In this document: positions 22,170-32,510 of the stretch, in pieces
Position numbering within the stretch: the first letter of the stretch is position 1
Layout of the letters: the number at the start of each line of letters is the position of its first letter
Origin: Kappaphycus alvarezii
Lineage: Eukaryota > Rhodophyta > Florideophyceae > Gigartinales > Solieriaceae
DNA: 64,000 nt
Direction of reading: 5' to 3'
Assembly (NCBI GenBank): GCA_002205965.3
Contig: NADL03000157.1
Span: 118,010-182,009 of the forward strand
Notes under the pieces: model-generated
The model's input: the letters and a program-made list of their open reading frames with translations, nothing else
Database searches by the model: none
Told to the model about the DNA's origin: nothing
Made by a program: the position numbers and the translations under genes

Positions 22170-22178
22170 AACAAGGAA

Positions 22179-23720
22179 ATGCAGACAGCATTTGAGGAGC
22201 TTAAAGATAAGCTTTATGCCCCCCCGGTGCTCATGTATCCAGATTTCAAGAGAACATTTGTTGTGGAGAGAGATGCCTCAGAACGGTCTTTGGGTGCCGT
22301 TTTGTCCCAAAAAGATGATAACGGAAGACTACACCCGGTTCAATGCGCAAGTCGCACTCTGGATGACGCCGAAAGGAGAAACTCCGTCTGCGAAAAAGAT
22401 GCGCTCGCTGTTGTCTTCGCACTGAAAAAGCTTCGCGAGTACCTTTTATCATTGGAGAAATTTGCCGTGATAACTGATCACCACGCACTTAAGACAGCAT
22501 TCCAAAAGAAAGATATAAATCACCGCTTGGTCCGATGGCTCGACATTTTCGGAGAATATCAGTTTGAAATTGTGTATGGGCCCGGACGCAATAATCAGCC
22601 TGCCGATTACCTATCCCGCTTGAGGAATACACCAATTCCAAATGAAAAAGCTTCCGGGGACATCTTCGAAGCTGCTGAGGTGCAAGTGCCCAACGGAAAA
22701 GAGTACGAAGCTAATATTTACGGACTAATTAAGCTCTTGGATGGACTAGAAATGAGAAAGGTTGATCTGGAACATAGAAATTGGGTACGCAGGAATCAAA
22801 AGACTTATACATTTTGGAATGGGAAACTCTTCCGACACACTAAAGCCAGGTTTCGACTAGTGGCCCCTCTGAAAGAAGGAATGAAGATCTTGAGGACTTT
22901 TCATGATGAACCAGGGAATTGGGATCTAGAAACAACCAAAAACGTCATTACGGAGAGATTATGGTGGCCCAGTATCTATAAGGACGTCTATAATTTCGTG
23001 AAAATCTGCGACAACTGTCAAAAGTTCCCTCCGATACGAAAGTATAAGAATATTCTAAGCTTTCAAGTTTCCGATCTTCTTGAAACCTTCTCAATCGATT
23101 TTGCCGGCCCATTCAAGGAAACCTCTTCCGGAAAAAAATATCTCCTTATAGGGGTGGAACATCTTACTAGATGGCCAATAGCAGTCGCATATGAGGAGGA
23201 CAATACTGAGGTGGTCCTGAGATTCATCGATAAAGAAATAATTGAACCGTTTGGTCTTCTCAAAAGGATCATTTCGGATAACGCCCTTTGTTTTACTGCA
23301 ACTTAAATGCTTCGTTTCTTGGAAGAGAAATGGATTCAGCTGAAGATAGTTCTTACATACGTTCCTATGTCAGACGTTAAAGCGGAGCAGATGGTTGGAA
23401 CCATAAAACGAGCAATATCTAAAACTATGTCGCAGAATGAAATCCAGTGGAAAGATGACTTACCAAAAGTGTTATTCGGCTTTCGTCGAAGAAGAAGAAG
23501 ACGTGGACGGTCACCGTTCGAACTGATGTACGAAAGGGCTCGCAGAATGTTACATAGAGACATGGAAACAAACATTATCGATGAAGAGAGTAGAGAAGTC
23601 GAACTACTGACCACCGAAGGCTGGAGAGCACACAGCGAGCTAACACAGACAAGAAAAAAAGATGCAGACACTCTAGTCCAAACCGTTTTTAGTCTGCTCT
23701 ACAGTACTTGTAGCACATAA
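22179..23720 (+). pseudogene. Gypsy-1 RNase H and integrase
   Basis: RNase H: VVERDASERSLGAVLSQ, CEKDALAVVFALKKLREY and VITDHHALK carry the D-E-D acidic residues; PADYLSRL ends the domain. Integrase: the zinc finger has FHDEPGNWDLE in place of the usual H-x3-H (second His replaced by Asn) and CDNCQK. The core has D (FSIDFAGPF), D (ISDNALCF) and E (VKAEQMVGTIKRA). A TAA at 23304 splits the core, after which the same frame continues to 23720 with an Arg-rich tract encoded by GAAGAAGAAGAAG near 23490. The missing His and the stop would disable integration. Confidence 0.9.
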
Positions 23721-23876
23721 AAAAGCAATGCAACAGGATCTGAAATGGCCGGCCTTCCAAACAAAGTATTAGAGCCCTTGCATCGTCACGGAGGAAAGAC
23801 ACCAGCATTATAAGCTTTGTTCAAGCCCATGGAAGAGATCAAGGAGAGCCATTAATGCACGTCGTCTGGTCCCTTA

Positions 23877-24550
23877 CCAACAGAGGCCTGAAGAATTCCT
23901 TCTCATACAGGACTATGCGCAACCACGGGGCATACTCATCTTTAACTATAGAATGCTTCCTATGGGAGGAAAAAGGGCCTGGGAATGGATCATCTCGATT
24001 ACGCGGTACTACTACGAACTCCACGTAATCATCCATTTCTACATTAATATATGCCTATGTTTTCGTACGTTGAACGGACCATTGCTACCTCAAGAAGATT
24101 TCCGACTATTGATCAGAGTTCTATTCTCATTCCAAAACGGAAGGTTCACGGAAGCAGGTCCAGAGTTTGTGGAAGTCATATATCATTACTCTATAGGAAG
24201 GTATGGAATGGTAGCTATCGGAGACTTGTCGCAAACATATCTGAACATTATCCGTCCGTTTACGTATTTCTCAAGAACAACCAAGATGTGCGACTGAGAG
24301 GTTACAGCTTGCCCCCTGATATGGAATATCGACTGGTCCCGTATCCTCTATGGGAACCTTTTGCTCCGCTCAGAACACAACCTCAGCCGAAGACCAGGAT
24401 CCTCCCGAGACCGTGATGATGATACGAGCTGGACCATCAAGTGATCGGGGCAGATCATCGAAGAGGGCAAAGCGTCGGGAGCAGCTAGGAAGATCGCCAA
24501 AAGATCACCTCAAACACCGCCTAGTCTCCCAGGGGGAAACTATGCATCCT
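23877..24550 (+). pseudogene. Unrecognised domain, copy 1 (frame-broken), downstream of Gypsy-1
   Basis: Frame 1 (to 24297) carries PEFVEVIYHYSIGRYGMV. After a frameshift near 24225 the overlapping frame carries SEHYPSVYVFLKNN and RLVPYPLWEP. Read across the shift, these align with the intact copy at 24720-24974 (YYVYYLTFGRFGEV, REHYETIRRIYEAL, LLPYPFSEP). I do not recognise the domain. It may be a third Gypsy ORF or a host gene family duplicated here. No LTR was found that would place it inside Gypsy-1. Confidence 0.45.
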
Positions 24551-24719
24551 TAATTATTGGACGGCTATCAATTAGACGTTGGCTTCGCCAAAAGACAGAG
24601 GACTTTCGAGAAGCAAAGTGATTTCCTTTTTTGCCATTAGTATTTGCATGTGCTTTCAGACCATTCACGGGGCGCACCTAACTCGTGAGGACTCAGTCCT
24701 TATGTTGTGAGTTTTCTTC

Positions 24720-24974
24720 TCCTTCAGATACCCGTTTCTGGACCCGTTGCCAGAAAAGTTTGCATACTACGTTTACTACCTCACATTTGGAAGGTTTGGA
24801 GAAGTGAAATGGGAGGAGCTCATTAGAGAACACTATGAAACCATACGCCGAATCTACGAAGCTCTTCATCAAGGAGATAAGCCGTTCATCGCATGGTACA
24901 CTTTCCCTCATTCTATTGGAAATGAACTACTACCATATCCTTTCAGTGAACCCGATACTCTCCCTCATGAATAG
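24720..24974 (+). CDS. Unrecognised domain, copy 2
   Basis: An open frame (YPFLDPLPEKFAYYVYYLTF ... GRFGEVKWEELIREHYE ... LLPYPFSEPDTL) ending in TAG at 24974. It begins upstream of the first Met (24747), so it may be an exon or a truncated copy; a pyrimidine-rich stretch ending in CAG at about 24728 (tttcttctccttcag) would make a reasonable splice acceptor. The sequence is aromatic-rich and has no recognised family. It is paralogous to the broken copy about 550 bp upstream, and both end in the [LV]-PYP-[LF]-x-EP motif. Confidence 0.45.
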   Translation, partial: SFRYPFLDPLPEKFAYYVYYLTFGRFGEVKWEELIREHYETIRRIYEALHQGDKPFIAWYTFPHSIGNELLPYPFSEPDTLPHE

Positions 24975-25398
24975 ATAGAACTCCCACAAGACCAACAAGA
25001 GCATTGAGGACGAGACGGGACGTTCGACCTATTTGCGATGGGTGTTAGGCGCGTGCTGATAGGAACGGATTTTTTTGTCGCCATCATCTACAGACATTTA
25101 GCTTACTGTACTGCCTCTCCTTGTCCAAATTTGCTTATAGTTACGGTCCTTCTTCGTCCTCCCTGAGCCTTGCTTATCATCACCGCGGTCCTCTCCGAAT
25201 TTCCTTCCATTTTATCTAGATATTTTTATACTGTATATACCGCTCTGAGTCGACCCCAAATCAAGTTCTTTTTTCCCTTTTGCTTTCTTTCTCTTCCAAA
25301 TTTGCTTTCTTGAGAAAAAGGGCGCAAATGCACTACTACAAAATCTATTTCAGATTTATTTTACCTATTCCGGATCTATTGAACCTGCCCTAGGAGCC
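24975..25398. other. Intergenic, pyrimidine-rich
   Basis: Pyrimidine-rich and AT-rich sequence with several long T/C tracts, ahead of the acidic-protein gene. No ORF supported. Confidence 0.35.
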
Positions 25399-25406
25399 TA
25401 TTTAAA
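25399..25406 (+). promoter_or_regulatory. Candidate TATA box of the acidic-protein gene
   Basis: TATTTAAA lies 112 bp before the ATG at 25518. A 10-base C run at 25457-25466 lies in the presumed 5-prime UTR. Inference from sequence only. Confidence 0.35.
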
Positions 25407-25517
25407 CCCCTGTATTCCAACTTTAAACGTCCCCGATTATTTTGCTCATCTTTTTGCCCCCCCCCCAACACACCCAAAACATCCTCCATTGCCTATTATT
25501 CCCCAAAGCCTACCAAA

Positions 25518-26117
25518 ATGAACAATCTATTCCCATGGAAAGTCATTTCCAAAAATCGCCATCCCTCCCCCCCAAACTCTATTCCCCTACTCCCTTTCGG
25601 ACCTACTGACCGCGAGGACTACTTGCGCCAGCAAACAAAAAACGAGGTTATCGAATTCGTGTGTCGCATTTTTTTTGAGGTTGAGGCGGAGGAGGTAGGA
25701 ATGGGGCGGGAGAGGGACATCGAACAGGGAGCCAAGGAGACCTTAGAGGAGTGGTTAGCCCCTGAATTGGTCTACGAGGTTAATAAAGGGGAGGATGGGG
25801 AGGGTGGAGGGGATGAAGAGGAGGAAGAGGAAGAAGAGGAGGAAAAGGAAGAGGAGGAGGACGAGGAGGATGGGGAGGACGAAGTGGATGAGGGAACAGC
25901 GAGCATGAAAAGTGTTGGACTGGTGGGGCTTGGACTGGAGAGTATGGAACAATTGGTGCCGACGCTGGAACCGGATGGAAATATCTTTAGTAGTTTAGAT
26001 ATCTCCAAGGAGGAAATAGAGAGCTATGAGCCATTCGCAGATATTTGTGAGGACTGCGCGGGCAGCATGGAAATTTTGGAGGTGTTGTTTGGATCTGATT
26101 TACAGAATGGGAAATAA
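25518..26117 (+). CDS. Acidic hypothetical protein (199 aa) with long Glu/Asp tract
   Basis: An intact frame of 199 codons from ATG 25518 (preceded by CCAAA, a favourable A at -3) to TAA. The N-terminal 40 residues are Pro-rich (LLPFGPTDRED), followed by an amphipathic helix-like segment (TKNEVIEFVCRIFFEVEAEE). Residues about 92-120 are almost pure Glu/Asp with a few Gly/Lys, encoded by GAGGA repeats, and the C-terminal 70 residues are mixed and acidic. Such tracts occur in histone-binding and nuclear proteins, but no domain supports any function. Because the coding strand is purine-rich, long Ser/Leu frames on the opposite strand are shadows. It follows the two unrecognised-domain copies on the same strand; the N-terminal LLPF-G-P resembles their LLPYPFSEP only loosely. 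Confidence 0.55.
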   Translation: MNNLFPWKVISKNRHPSPPNSIPLLPFGPTDREDYLRQQTKNEVIEFVCRIFFEVEAEEVGMGRERDIEQGAKETLEEWLAPELVYEVNKGEDGEGGGDEEEEEEEEEEKEEEEDEEDGEDEVDEGTASMKSVGLVGLGLESMEQLVPTLEPDGNIFSSLDISKEEIESYEPFADICEDCAGSMEILEVLFGSDLQNGK

Positions 26118-26462
26118 GAGGACCTCATTGATTGTTATTTTCTTAATTGTCTTTTGTTTAGAGAATATCGCCCACACAAATTGTTTTTGTGCACTTTTGG
26201 GTACCTTCTGTAGTTTTCTTTTGACTGTAGGAGTAGCCAAAACTCTATTTAAGCTGATTAAAATGCTTCCTCACGGAGAGATCAAGCAAGTTGGCAGACA
26301 AACTAAAGACAAGCCCCGAGTAGTAGGAAGTTCAGAGTCAACTCCAGACCCAAGAAAAAAAATTTCTACGCTGGTCGCAGAGCATCAGTGGTACACCCTG
26401 CCCCTTTTATTCGTTCTTGAAGCCCTCTCAACTCTCTTCCATATACACTCCTTTTTGTTAGT

Positions 26463-27110
26463 TCAACTATACCACGGTAGCATTTTTGTCGCTTGCACCA
26501 CCTCCTTCTCGAGGTAGTTGGTTCTGAGAATCTCTTCTTCCAATGATTTACCCCTTTCACAGTACGTAGGGAGAAGTGCGATGTGTGGCCACGAAGCATG
26601 TATTATGGCTTCACAGCCATTTGAAGGTCTCACAGACAGCTGATGGGGATGAAGGTATTTGAGAACAGTACAGTCACTGGAAGCACGGTGCATGAGGAGA
26701 CGACAGATAAATCGGCGTATAATTCCTCCCATATCAATGGGCCGTAGCTTAGGGTTGTTAGGTTTCGGGATACCGAGGAGGAGGGCACTGGGGAATGAAC
26801 ACCTGAACTAGGAGGGGAGTTTTCCAGCGATGCAGTAGTTCACGAAATCGGAAAAGTCTGAGAGAGATGAATGGGCCGGCTTTAGCCCCCCTGGATCATG
26901 AGCAAGAGAGCGTAGGACTCCTGGACGCATTCCGTCAGGACTAAGGGCACTGCGTAAAAGAAGTGTCCCGAGGGCGCAGCGCACTTCCGCCCCGGTGAAG
27001 GTATAGGGAGGAGGAAGCGTGGATGGAGGGGAGGATTGAGCCGGCAAGGATGGTGAAGGATGGAGAGACTCCAGAGTAACAACGGTGTCCGGTGTGCAAG
27101 GAGCAGGAGG
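26463..27110 (-). pseudogene. Non-LTR RT fragment (same clade as the 12731 element)
   Basis: The minus strand, 27110 to 26808, encodes TPDTVVTLESLHP, then YTFTGAEVRCALGTL and SPDGMRPGVLRSLAHD, the standard start of the RT domain. A stop/frameshift near 26815 leads to LLGIPKPNNPKLRPIDMGGI and IRRFICRLL, followed by LHPHQLSVRPSNGCEAIIH, matching 'K-x-RPI-x-x-GExLRRL' and 'LQPxQLGVGVxGGxEAIVH'. The fragment ends before motif A. TPDTVV-LESLHP corresponds to TPDGVQALLNKHP of the 12731 element, so both share the same architecture. Confidence 0.82.
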
Positions 27111-27923
27111 AGTATCGCAGCAGAGACACTGGGCATCACAGGATCAAAGGGATGGCACGATCGATCGCCAGATGAGCCTTGCACCAATACTCCAGCTTCA
27201 AGTCCAGTCTCCTTCAACTACATGCTGCGTTGATGGTCACATGCAACACGGCCTGCTTGTTGAGTGGAATACCAGATACTATTTACTTAGTTTGAATGCT
27301 CTTTTGTTTGTACTGTAGCTTCTGCCACATGTGGTGAATGCAAGCTAACAGGACTCCCAAACTTCTAGCCGCTGGCAATCAACATGATATGTTTCCTTCA
27401 GGGTTTACTTACTGAATTGACCAATGCTGCCCAAGATAAAGTCAACTACCAAGCTTACTTAATACAGCTCCCCCTGTCCTGGGTGATCTGAACTCTCCCA
27501 GTAAACTAAAATCCTATTATCCCTTCCGAAAGCATTGAACGACGAGAAACGGGAATCAGTCTTCATTGGGGAAATTGTGGGGCGATTTAATTATGGAAGA
27601 TATTGTGGCTATCTTCCTTGCAATACAAGGTTGCTCATTGCATAAATTTATTATCGTTACTATTGGGACTTCAACAATGACAAACTGGACTTACGCAAGG
27701 ACCGAATTTGCTAATACGTTTCTAAGCTGAGCTCCAATCCGAACAGTCTCTCGAAATATGAAGTGATACCAATCATCATATCCATCTGAATTTCCCTTAG
27801 TTCGTTTAATCTCAAACTTAGCTCAGACAATCCTGGATGCAAAGTTTCTGTGCCCAGTGACATGAGTAAGCCTTTTAATAACATTAAGTTGTAGAACTGC
27901 GCCCCCTGACAAATGATCGCGTT
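27111..27923. other. No gene seen
   Basis: AT-rich sequence between the non-LTR fragment and the 3-prime end of the RING-like gene. Only short frames. Confidence 0.35.
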
Positions 27924-28409
27924 TCAGACAGCTTGTGAAAAATTTACCTCCTCATTAAATATTGTCCTCAAGAAGTTGGCGCTGAGGAGAAAACCATTTT
28001 CTATATTTATAATGGCGTTTTCATCTAAATCTCTCCGACAAAGTGGGAATGAAGCTCTAAAACTCGGATTCGGGCCATGAGAGAGAAGTTCAAGAATACA
28101 GTGAGGGTGGAACCGATGGTTGCACGGTGTTTGAATTGTGTTTGGGGCCTTTAATGGCTCCAAACATATGGCGCAATTTTCGACTCGTCCGTAGACATCT
28201 CTGTAACGCTCGGTATGTATGTTCTCACTTTGAATGAGGCTGAGTTTGCACATAAAACTGAACATCTCCTCTTCGCATTGTTGGATTAAATCGCGGAGAT
28301 TCTCGAGGCTGCCCAAGCTGTATGTACTCGTATCATGAGGAGGGGTGACCATTAGTTTTTCTCTTTGTATGAGCTCCAGGAAATAATCGAAATGGACAGT
28401 ATTGGACAA
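27924..28409 (-). CDS. RING-H2-like zinc-finger protein (161 aa), one zinc ligand missing
   Basis: An intact 161-codon frame. Residues 79-124 have the RING-H2 layout: C79-x2-C82-x13-C96-x-H98-x2-H101-x2-C104-x16-[F121]-P-x-C124. The expected seventh ligand (the first Cys of C-P-x-C) is Phe (codon TTC; a single G-to-T change from TGC). The finger is preceded by a helical, Glu-rich region (LENLRDLIQQCEEEMFSFM) and followed by about 35 residues without motifs. RING-H2 proteins are usually E3 ubiquitin ligases that recruit E2 enzymes through this finger; loss of one ligand may weaken the second zinc site. No membrane segment is seen. The first ATG of the frame was used; upstream exons are possible. 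It lies in AT-rich host-type DNA with no adjacent transposon on its 5-prime side. Confidence 0.7.
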   Translation of the reverse strand: MSNTVHFDYFLELIQREKLMVTPPHDTSTYSLGSLENLRDLIQQCEEEMFSFMCKLSLIQSENIHTERYRDVYGRVENCAICLEPLKAPNTIQTPCNHRFHPHCILELLSHGPNPSFRASFPLCRRDLDENAIINIENGFLLSANFLRTIFNEEVNFSQAV

Positions 28410-28900
28410 AGTTGTGCGCGGTTACTGTTCTTGAAGTTGGTTATAATGCTATTCACCTTCCCCTGAACCCTTCGTTTTTCTTTTTTATACCAAAAGAGTT
28501 ACCATGTGAAAACGAGACCCTTAACCGTATCACACTTTATATCGATTCAGGTACGTCAGAAATTGTAGTATGCCTAAAGATTATCAAATGAAAAAAAGAA
28601 TTGCGAAGTAGGAAAAGACCTGTTGTCGCCGTTTCGCACAAAAGAAATCCCTGTTCTTTAATTACCCACAAAATCTTTGGGGGAAAATTTTGGGTGTTTT
28701 AACGATCGAGTTATAGTTTCTCACGTACCCTTGAGCGATGAATTGAAAAATTCCTTCACCTGCATTCTGCACTCAATTTTTACTTAATCTGACGATCCTC
28801 AACGTCGCTATACTATACTGTGCTATACAAAATTTGTCTATTTCCTTCGGTTCGCGTCTTCTTTGAGCTACATTTCTCCACACTGTAGATACACGATACA

Positions 28901-28950
28901 TGGGGGAATGATTGGATATTTCTCTTCGTCGTCTGACACTTCTAGCGAGG
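28901..28950 (-). other. Copy 1 of a 47-bp conserved motif (possible small coding exon)
   Basis: Minus-strand 28950-28904 aligns without gaps to 42848-42894 (5 mismatches in 47). One frame reads LEVSDDE then KYPIIPP. The preceding bases TTTAG-ATT could be a splice acceptor. It lies 490 bp upstream of the RING-like gene on the same strand, so it could be an upstream exon of it or of another gene. Confidence 0.7.
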
Positions 28951-29013
28951 GTAATCTAAACAATACACGATACCAATTTATATCCTGCAAATTTAACATT
29001 ACATTATTATTTT

Positions 29014-29600
29014 ATGCGGCATATTGCTCTACAATTCATCTACATTTTTACCATCGGTATGATCTTCAAGATTAACTCAACTACTGGGATGCTTCATCAA
29101 TGTTTCGCCGCTCTCTACACCGGCCTTGTGCGGCATGTCTTCGGGGGCCGGCGCGTTAACTTCCGCACGTCAAGCCCGTTTCCCTTGCTGTTTAACAAAA
29201 ACCAACCGCTGTGCTCTCAATGCACCGCTCTCGTTGATACCGTTATCGACAGGTGCATCACTCCTCGCTTCCGGATGGTGTGCAAGGATGGCTTTCCTTC
29301 CCGAAAGGCGTTGAAAAGTGCTGCATGGTTTTCGTCAAGGTTGCCCATCCAGTATAAAGCTCGTCGCCTTCGCATCCTTCTGTAAGGCCCTGATCACAGG
29401 TGAGAGGGGTTGTTTTTCAATCTGGGGGAGACTTGCTCCATCGTTAATTTTCGGTGGGACTCTTTGTTTTCCTTGGCCTTCCCATCCCTAAAAGTCTCCG
29501 ACACCAATAGGCTTGTGGAAAACTCTCCTTCTCGAACGAATCTCGCTCATACGTCACCATCCAACAGAAAAAATACCCAAAATCTCTTCATTCGGTGACA
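29014..29600 (+). other. GC-richer segment with open frames, unidentified
   Basis: Frames of 123 and 62 codons (29014-29385, 29410-29598) lie in a locally GC-rich block just before a family A tail. Composition and position suggest an eroded non-LTR fragment, but no RT or endonuclease motif is visible. Confidence 0.3.
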
Positions 29601-29652
29601 AATAGACCTTATCTTCTAAGAAAGCTACCGCAATCACATTTCACCTCGGAGG

Positions 29653-29683
29653 ATATCTTTCAAGAGTAAAATATCTAAATTTT
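29653..29683 (+). mobile_element. Eroded family A tail with 13-bp target duplication
   Basis: TATCTTTCAAGAGTAAAATA and the AT-shifted end correspond to the family A tail. The flanks are TTCACCTCGGAGG (29640-29652) and TTCACCCCGGAGG (29684-29696), one mismatch in 13. It is an old, very short (31-bp) insertion. Confidence 0.75.
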
Positions 29684-29696
29684 TTCACCCCGGAGG

Positions 29697-30600
29697 CGTC
29701 TACAGGCAGGCGTCAAAATGAGATGCGGGTTAGTTTATAAGGAGCGCGGGTGGGGATAGGCACTGGCGTTTTTATCCAGTCTCCATACTTCACTGCGCTG
29801 GAGAGGTGTTTGATACGTAGGCAACAGTGTTAACTGATGGCTTTTTCATTTTGCATAGGAATTAATGTTTATAATAGTCCAGTCAGCCGGTGAACCCAGT
29901 CCATATTTCTGTCGCAGTAAACAATTCCCAGTTACAATCGGTAATATTTTCATTAAATTTTCTTCTATGCCTTTTATGCAGACACAATTTATGCTTTCTC
30001 TGAGAGATAGTGATCTGCTGTTCCCCTGGAGGAACGTTTGAAGGTTGAACATTTTGGACATAGGATCATTTCTCAAAGGAAATAGGACGCTGCTCCTACC
30101 GTACTCCTACCGTGTCCTTCAATACAGAGTGTCTTACGCCTAGACTTGCGCCATTTTTGTGAGAGGTTCTCCTTCTCTTTTCTTATACGTAGCCATGGGT
30201 CTCTCCTCTCGAAACACAGTCTTCGGCGCCACCAATCAGTACAGAACCAAAACATTTTACCTTTTCATTAAAGAAACGTGCAGCAAAAAGAATAAGATAT
30301 AAAGCACTACGTTGAGCAAGATAGCCGCTTTGCTGAGGGATTTAAAAATGTCAGCAATATATAGCAGTATGGATCAATGCGATACAATTTACGGCAAATG
30401 ATAGTAATATTATTTTGTTGCTGAATCAATAAGCTGACTACTGTGAAAATTCAATATCGTTCGGTATCCGGACTCATACCTTTCCGGAAAATAACGTATT
30501 CGGAAATTCCATGTTGCTTGGCCTAGGTTCTTCGGCCAGAGGAGCCGAAGGTATCCAAAGAGATTGCGTGCAACTTCATATTATCCTTATAATCCAGAGC
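29697..30600. other. No gene seen
   Basis: Short minus-strand frames (for example 29846-30076) without recognisable features. Confidence 0.3.
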
Positions 30601-30639
30601 GTATAAATCTTCCAAGAGTAAAACACCCAAACCTTCCCC
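30601..30639 (+). mobile_element. Family A 3-prime tail
   Basis: AATCTTCCAAGAGTAAAACA followed by CCCAAACCTTCCCC, ending at 30639. 5-prime-truncated to about 35 bp. No convincing target duplication. Confidence 0.85.
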
Positions 30640-31782
30640 ACTTTCCAGGGAATAAGATTCTAACCAATACAGTCAATCTAGGCACAGTCTGGACAATATC
30701 GTCATTACCCAAAGGATGAATGCCAGAGCCATCCGTCTACCAATAAAACAAAGTGATTTTCATGGATGAAGTCTCTGGTGAACTGGTGGAGTTGACGGAA
30801 GAGTGGCAGTGATTGGCTACTGTTTGGCACACTGCGGCAGCAGTGGAGAAGAGCATTTGGTTCACCTTATCCTGACTCTCATGTTTCATTTTGAAGGTAG
30901 AGAAGTGTATACTATGTAACATCTCGACGTGGAAAAGCGCTAAGTCTGAGGATTTTATTCTGAGCGCATAACGATTTGCATAGGAGTCCTGGAATAGGAG
31001 GTGCCACGTTGATAGATGTAAAGTAAATCAACTCAAACCTGTGTAACCAAATACAATGGCGCACTGCTTGTGGCTCCAAATGCTAGTGGGTTGTTAATGA
31101 AAGCATTATACCCTTTTATTTCGAGTGCGAAAAGCTTGCTGTCGTCTAAGTAGCTCAGTTTAATAAGCCATCTCACTTTGGATAAGTGTAATGGGTAACT
31201 TCCATTCACAATGATTTGATGCGGTTTGTTCAGATCTTTCTCATATCTTTCGCTAGGAGAGCAATTCTGGACTTCATACGTAGGTTCATATCAGTGTTGC
31301 TTAATCTCAATCATTCCGGTAGTTATTAATTTCCGGATGCATGGTTGGCAGTTTTAAATTACTGAGAACTTTGAATGAAGGCAGATGAGTACTATAACGC
31401 TGTGAATAGATTTCACCGGAGAAGAAAAGTTGTTGAATTTTTGAAACATTAAGAGTCCAGAATCGTCTCTTGAAATGTTCGTGGTGGTATAGTTCGAATT
31501 AAATAAACCGCACTACTTTTTCCCTCTGTGTTACAATTCTTTTGTTTCGCCCAACATGTTGGTACTTGATCGAGTCTGAGTAAATTATTGCGCTCAAGTC
31601 TATAACTCAACCGAAAGAACTAGCAGGCCGTTTTGGGTACCAAGATTATCATCTAAAAAGTCTGTGAGCGGAGTGTTTGGAAAGTTCACACAGGATGAAA
31701 TTCCCAAACCCGATTGTCCTAGATTAGAGTTATTGCAAGCAACTAAAAGGCTACCAAAATATGTTCACTATATCCAGAAGAA
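30640..31782. other. No gene seen
   Basis: AT-rich, short frames only. Confidence 0.3.
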
Positions 31783-32510
31783 GTGGTCCAGGGAATAAAA
31801 TCAAGTAAAGAAGGAGAATTGTTTAACCGAAAACGCGAAGCGGCTAGTGTTAGAGAGGTGCTTGTTACGGAAAGAGTTGACTTTCGACTTCGAGATAATT
31901 TTGCATCTTCACTTGAGTTTTTTCTCCAAATTTGCCAGACCTTTTGTAATGGAAACAGTCTAAGGAGTGTACCTAGACTGCTGAAATAGCCGTAAAGTCT
32001 CAAACCTCCTTTTGAATTCCATCAAATGAATGTAAGTGAATTATGTGATGAAGAATGATAATAGGGATATTATATTAACGACGCAAATATCTAAGTGTAT
32101 CCTTGTAGATGAAAGCATTAGACCTAGGATTGAGCTCAAACTTCTAAAGTGTCTCGTAATTGAGCCTGGTATCTTCGGGCAACATGAAAGTAACTGTCCT
32201 CAACTATTGCTCTTCGAATGTGATTTGAGTTTTACTGAACCAAGAAAAGCTTCCAATTTCGCGGTTCCGGTGTGTGTCTAATGTATATAGAAATGGTTTG
32301 ATGAAACATCAGTCACATAAGGATAGACTAATCAGGCCCTATGCTAGCGCTTTCGAAGTAGGTATTGGTGCTAGTTCCATTCTCTCATGTTTTTTTTGGA
32401 TCGCGCTGGGCTCCATCTACAGCTATAATGTTCACCTCATGCTTTTTGTATTCTGGTGCATTGAAGCTTTTGCCAGATTTGACTCTCAAGCTAATCTCTG
32501 AAATTTTCAA
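31783..32510 (+). pseudogene. Eroded Gypsy gag-protease relic
   Basis: Around 32175-32200 the sequence GGGCAACATGAAAGTAACTG matches the second zinc-knuckle region of Gypsy-1 at 19945 (gggcatcatgaaagtaactg), encoding GQHESNC against GHHESNC. About 280 bp later, LYSGALKLLPDLTLKLISE (32445-32505) corresponds to the Gypsy-1 protease start, ALFDSGAVPNLISE, with the Asp lost. It is the same family as Gypsy-1 but far more decayed. The limits are approximate. Confidence 0.5.

Noticed and set aside
25755-26008. Minus-strand Ser- or Leu-rich ORFs over the acidic-protein gene
   Set aside because: They are reverse-strand shadows of the GAGGA repeats that encode the Glu/Asp tract.
26108-26350. Hydrophobic ORF after the acidic gene (26026-26517) as a membrane protein
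   Set aside because: It starts inside the acidic gene in another frame and its second half is not distinct from flanking non-coding sequence; more likely 3-prime UTR.
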